Origin: a virus
Length of the DNA stretch: 31,049 bases
Reading direction: 5' to 3' (one strand)
IMG/VR virus record: IMGVR_UViG_3300031841_001076
Coordinates: 1-31,049 of that record
Part shown: positions 30,861 through 31,049 of the stretch, piece by piece
How the letters are laid out: each line of letters opens with the position of its first letter
How positions within the stretch are numbered: position 1 is the first letter of the stretch
The notes under the pieces: model-generated
What the model was told of the DNA's origin: nothing
Databases searched by the model: none
Seen by the model: only the letters and a program-made list of their open reading frames with translations
Program-made: the position numbers and the translations under genes

Positions 30861-31049
30861 GTTTATTACAAGTGTCTTTGGCCTGATTAAGCAATCTAAA
30901 ATTATTCGCAACTACTATAGAATATAACATATTAGTATCGTTTAATTCTTCCGGTGATACAGTTTTATAATAATCGTTATACAATAAGCCAGGCAGAAGC
31001 AATACACTTTTTGTTAAAACTATTCTTGTGTTACTTGGATGTTCTGTAT
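30856..31049 (-). CDS. 3' end of an unrecognised gene (runs off the right edge)
   Basis: An open frame of about 63 codons enters from the right edge and ends with the TAA that forms part of the cyclase promoter. The visible product contains TRIVLTKSVLLLPGLLYND, SPEELNDTNMLYSIVVANN and the end FRLLNQAKDTCNKR. It is not recognised. The other minus-strand frames are interrupted or look less protein-like. The stop embedded in a late octamer, as at gp4 and at the 144-codon gene, supports this frame. Confidence 0.55.
   Translation of the reverse strand, partial: TEHPSNTRIVLTKSVLLLPGLLYNDYYKTVSPEELNDTNMLYSIVVANNFRLLNQAKDTCNKR

Noticed and set aside
1-31049. CRISPR array, insertion sequence or integrase
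   Set aside because: No regularly spaced direct repeats, transposase or recombinase motifs were seen. The only repeats are short in-frame or tandem copies of 10 to 21 bp.

Overview
This window is part of the genome of a T4-like (contractile-tailed) marine myovirus. The sequence is strongly AT-rich. It carries recognisable T4 core genes: gp32 ssDNA-binding protein, both terminase subunits (gp16, gp17), head-completion nuclease gp4, neck gp13 and probably gp14, tail tube gp19, sheath gp18 and sheath-terminator gp15. Octamers of the T4 late-promoter type (NATAAATA) stand in front of many genes. The mix of core genes and metabolic genes suits a phage of an AT-rich marine bacterium such as SAR11, but the host is an inference.

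Layout from left to right. At 1-1300 are the start of a probable uvsX and gp32, with a sigma70-type promoter (minus strand). At 1301-12100 lies the packaging, head and tail block on the minus strand: a large conserved-looking protein, an oxygenase-like gene, gp17, two unknown genes, gp16, gp4, an unknown gene, an acyl carrier protein, a tube-fold protein and gp19. A tiny plus-strand gene of 59 codons sits inside this block. At 11470-12200 one gene of unknown function has its own consensus sigma70 promoter and is boxed in by two look-alike terminators, so it is a separate early unit inside the tail genes. At 12217-17910 are gp18, dNMP kinase, gp13 and two unknown genes.

At 17967-23287 lies a minus-strand metabolic cassette behind a tRNA-Ser(GCU). 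It encodes a glycosyltransferase-like protein, a PLP aminotransferase-like protein, an amidinotransferase, two HxD...H oxygenase-like paralogues and a sugar epimerase/dehydratase. A divergent plus-strand radical SAM gene follows, and then the plus-strand neck/tail operon (gp14-like, coiled coil, gp15, Nudix, unknown) up to 28413. The right end returns to the minus strand with a small unknown gene, a complete CHASE2-class III adenylate cyclase, and the 3' end of another gene.

Three expression modes can be read directly. (1) Late octamers lie exactly 5 nt (once 6 nt) before the ATG of eleven genes, which predicts leaderless or nearly leaderless late mRNAs. The same geometry in front of the tRNA predicts a pre-tRNA with almost no 5' leader. 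(2) gp18, gp19, the amidinotransferase gene and the 232-residue gene have late octamers followed by a real leader with a Shine-Dalgarno sequence. (3) Six junctions are TAATG stop/start overlaps that suggest translational coupling. The most unusual biology is the amidino/amino-sugar-like cassette, the phage adenylate cyclase, the ACP coupled to tail genes, and the leaderless late-promoter architecture.
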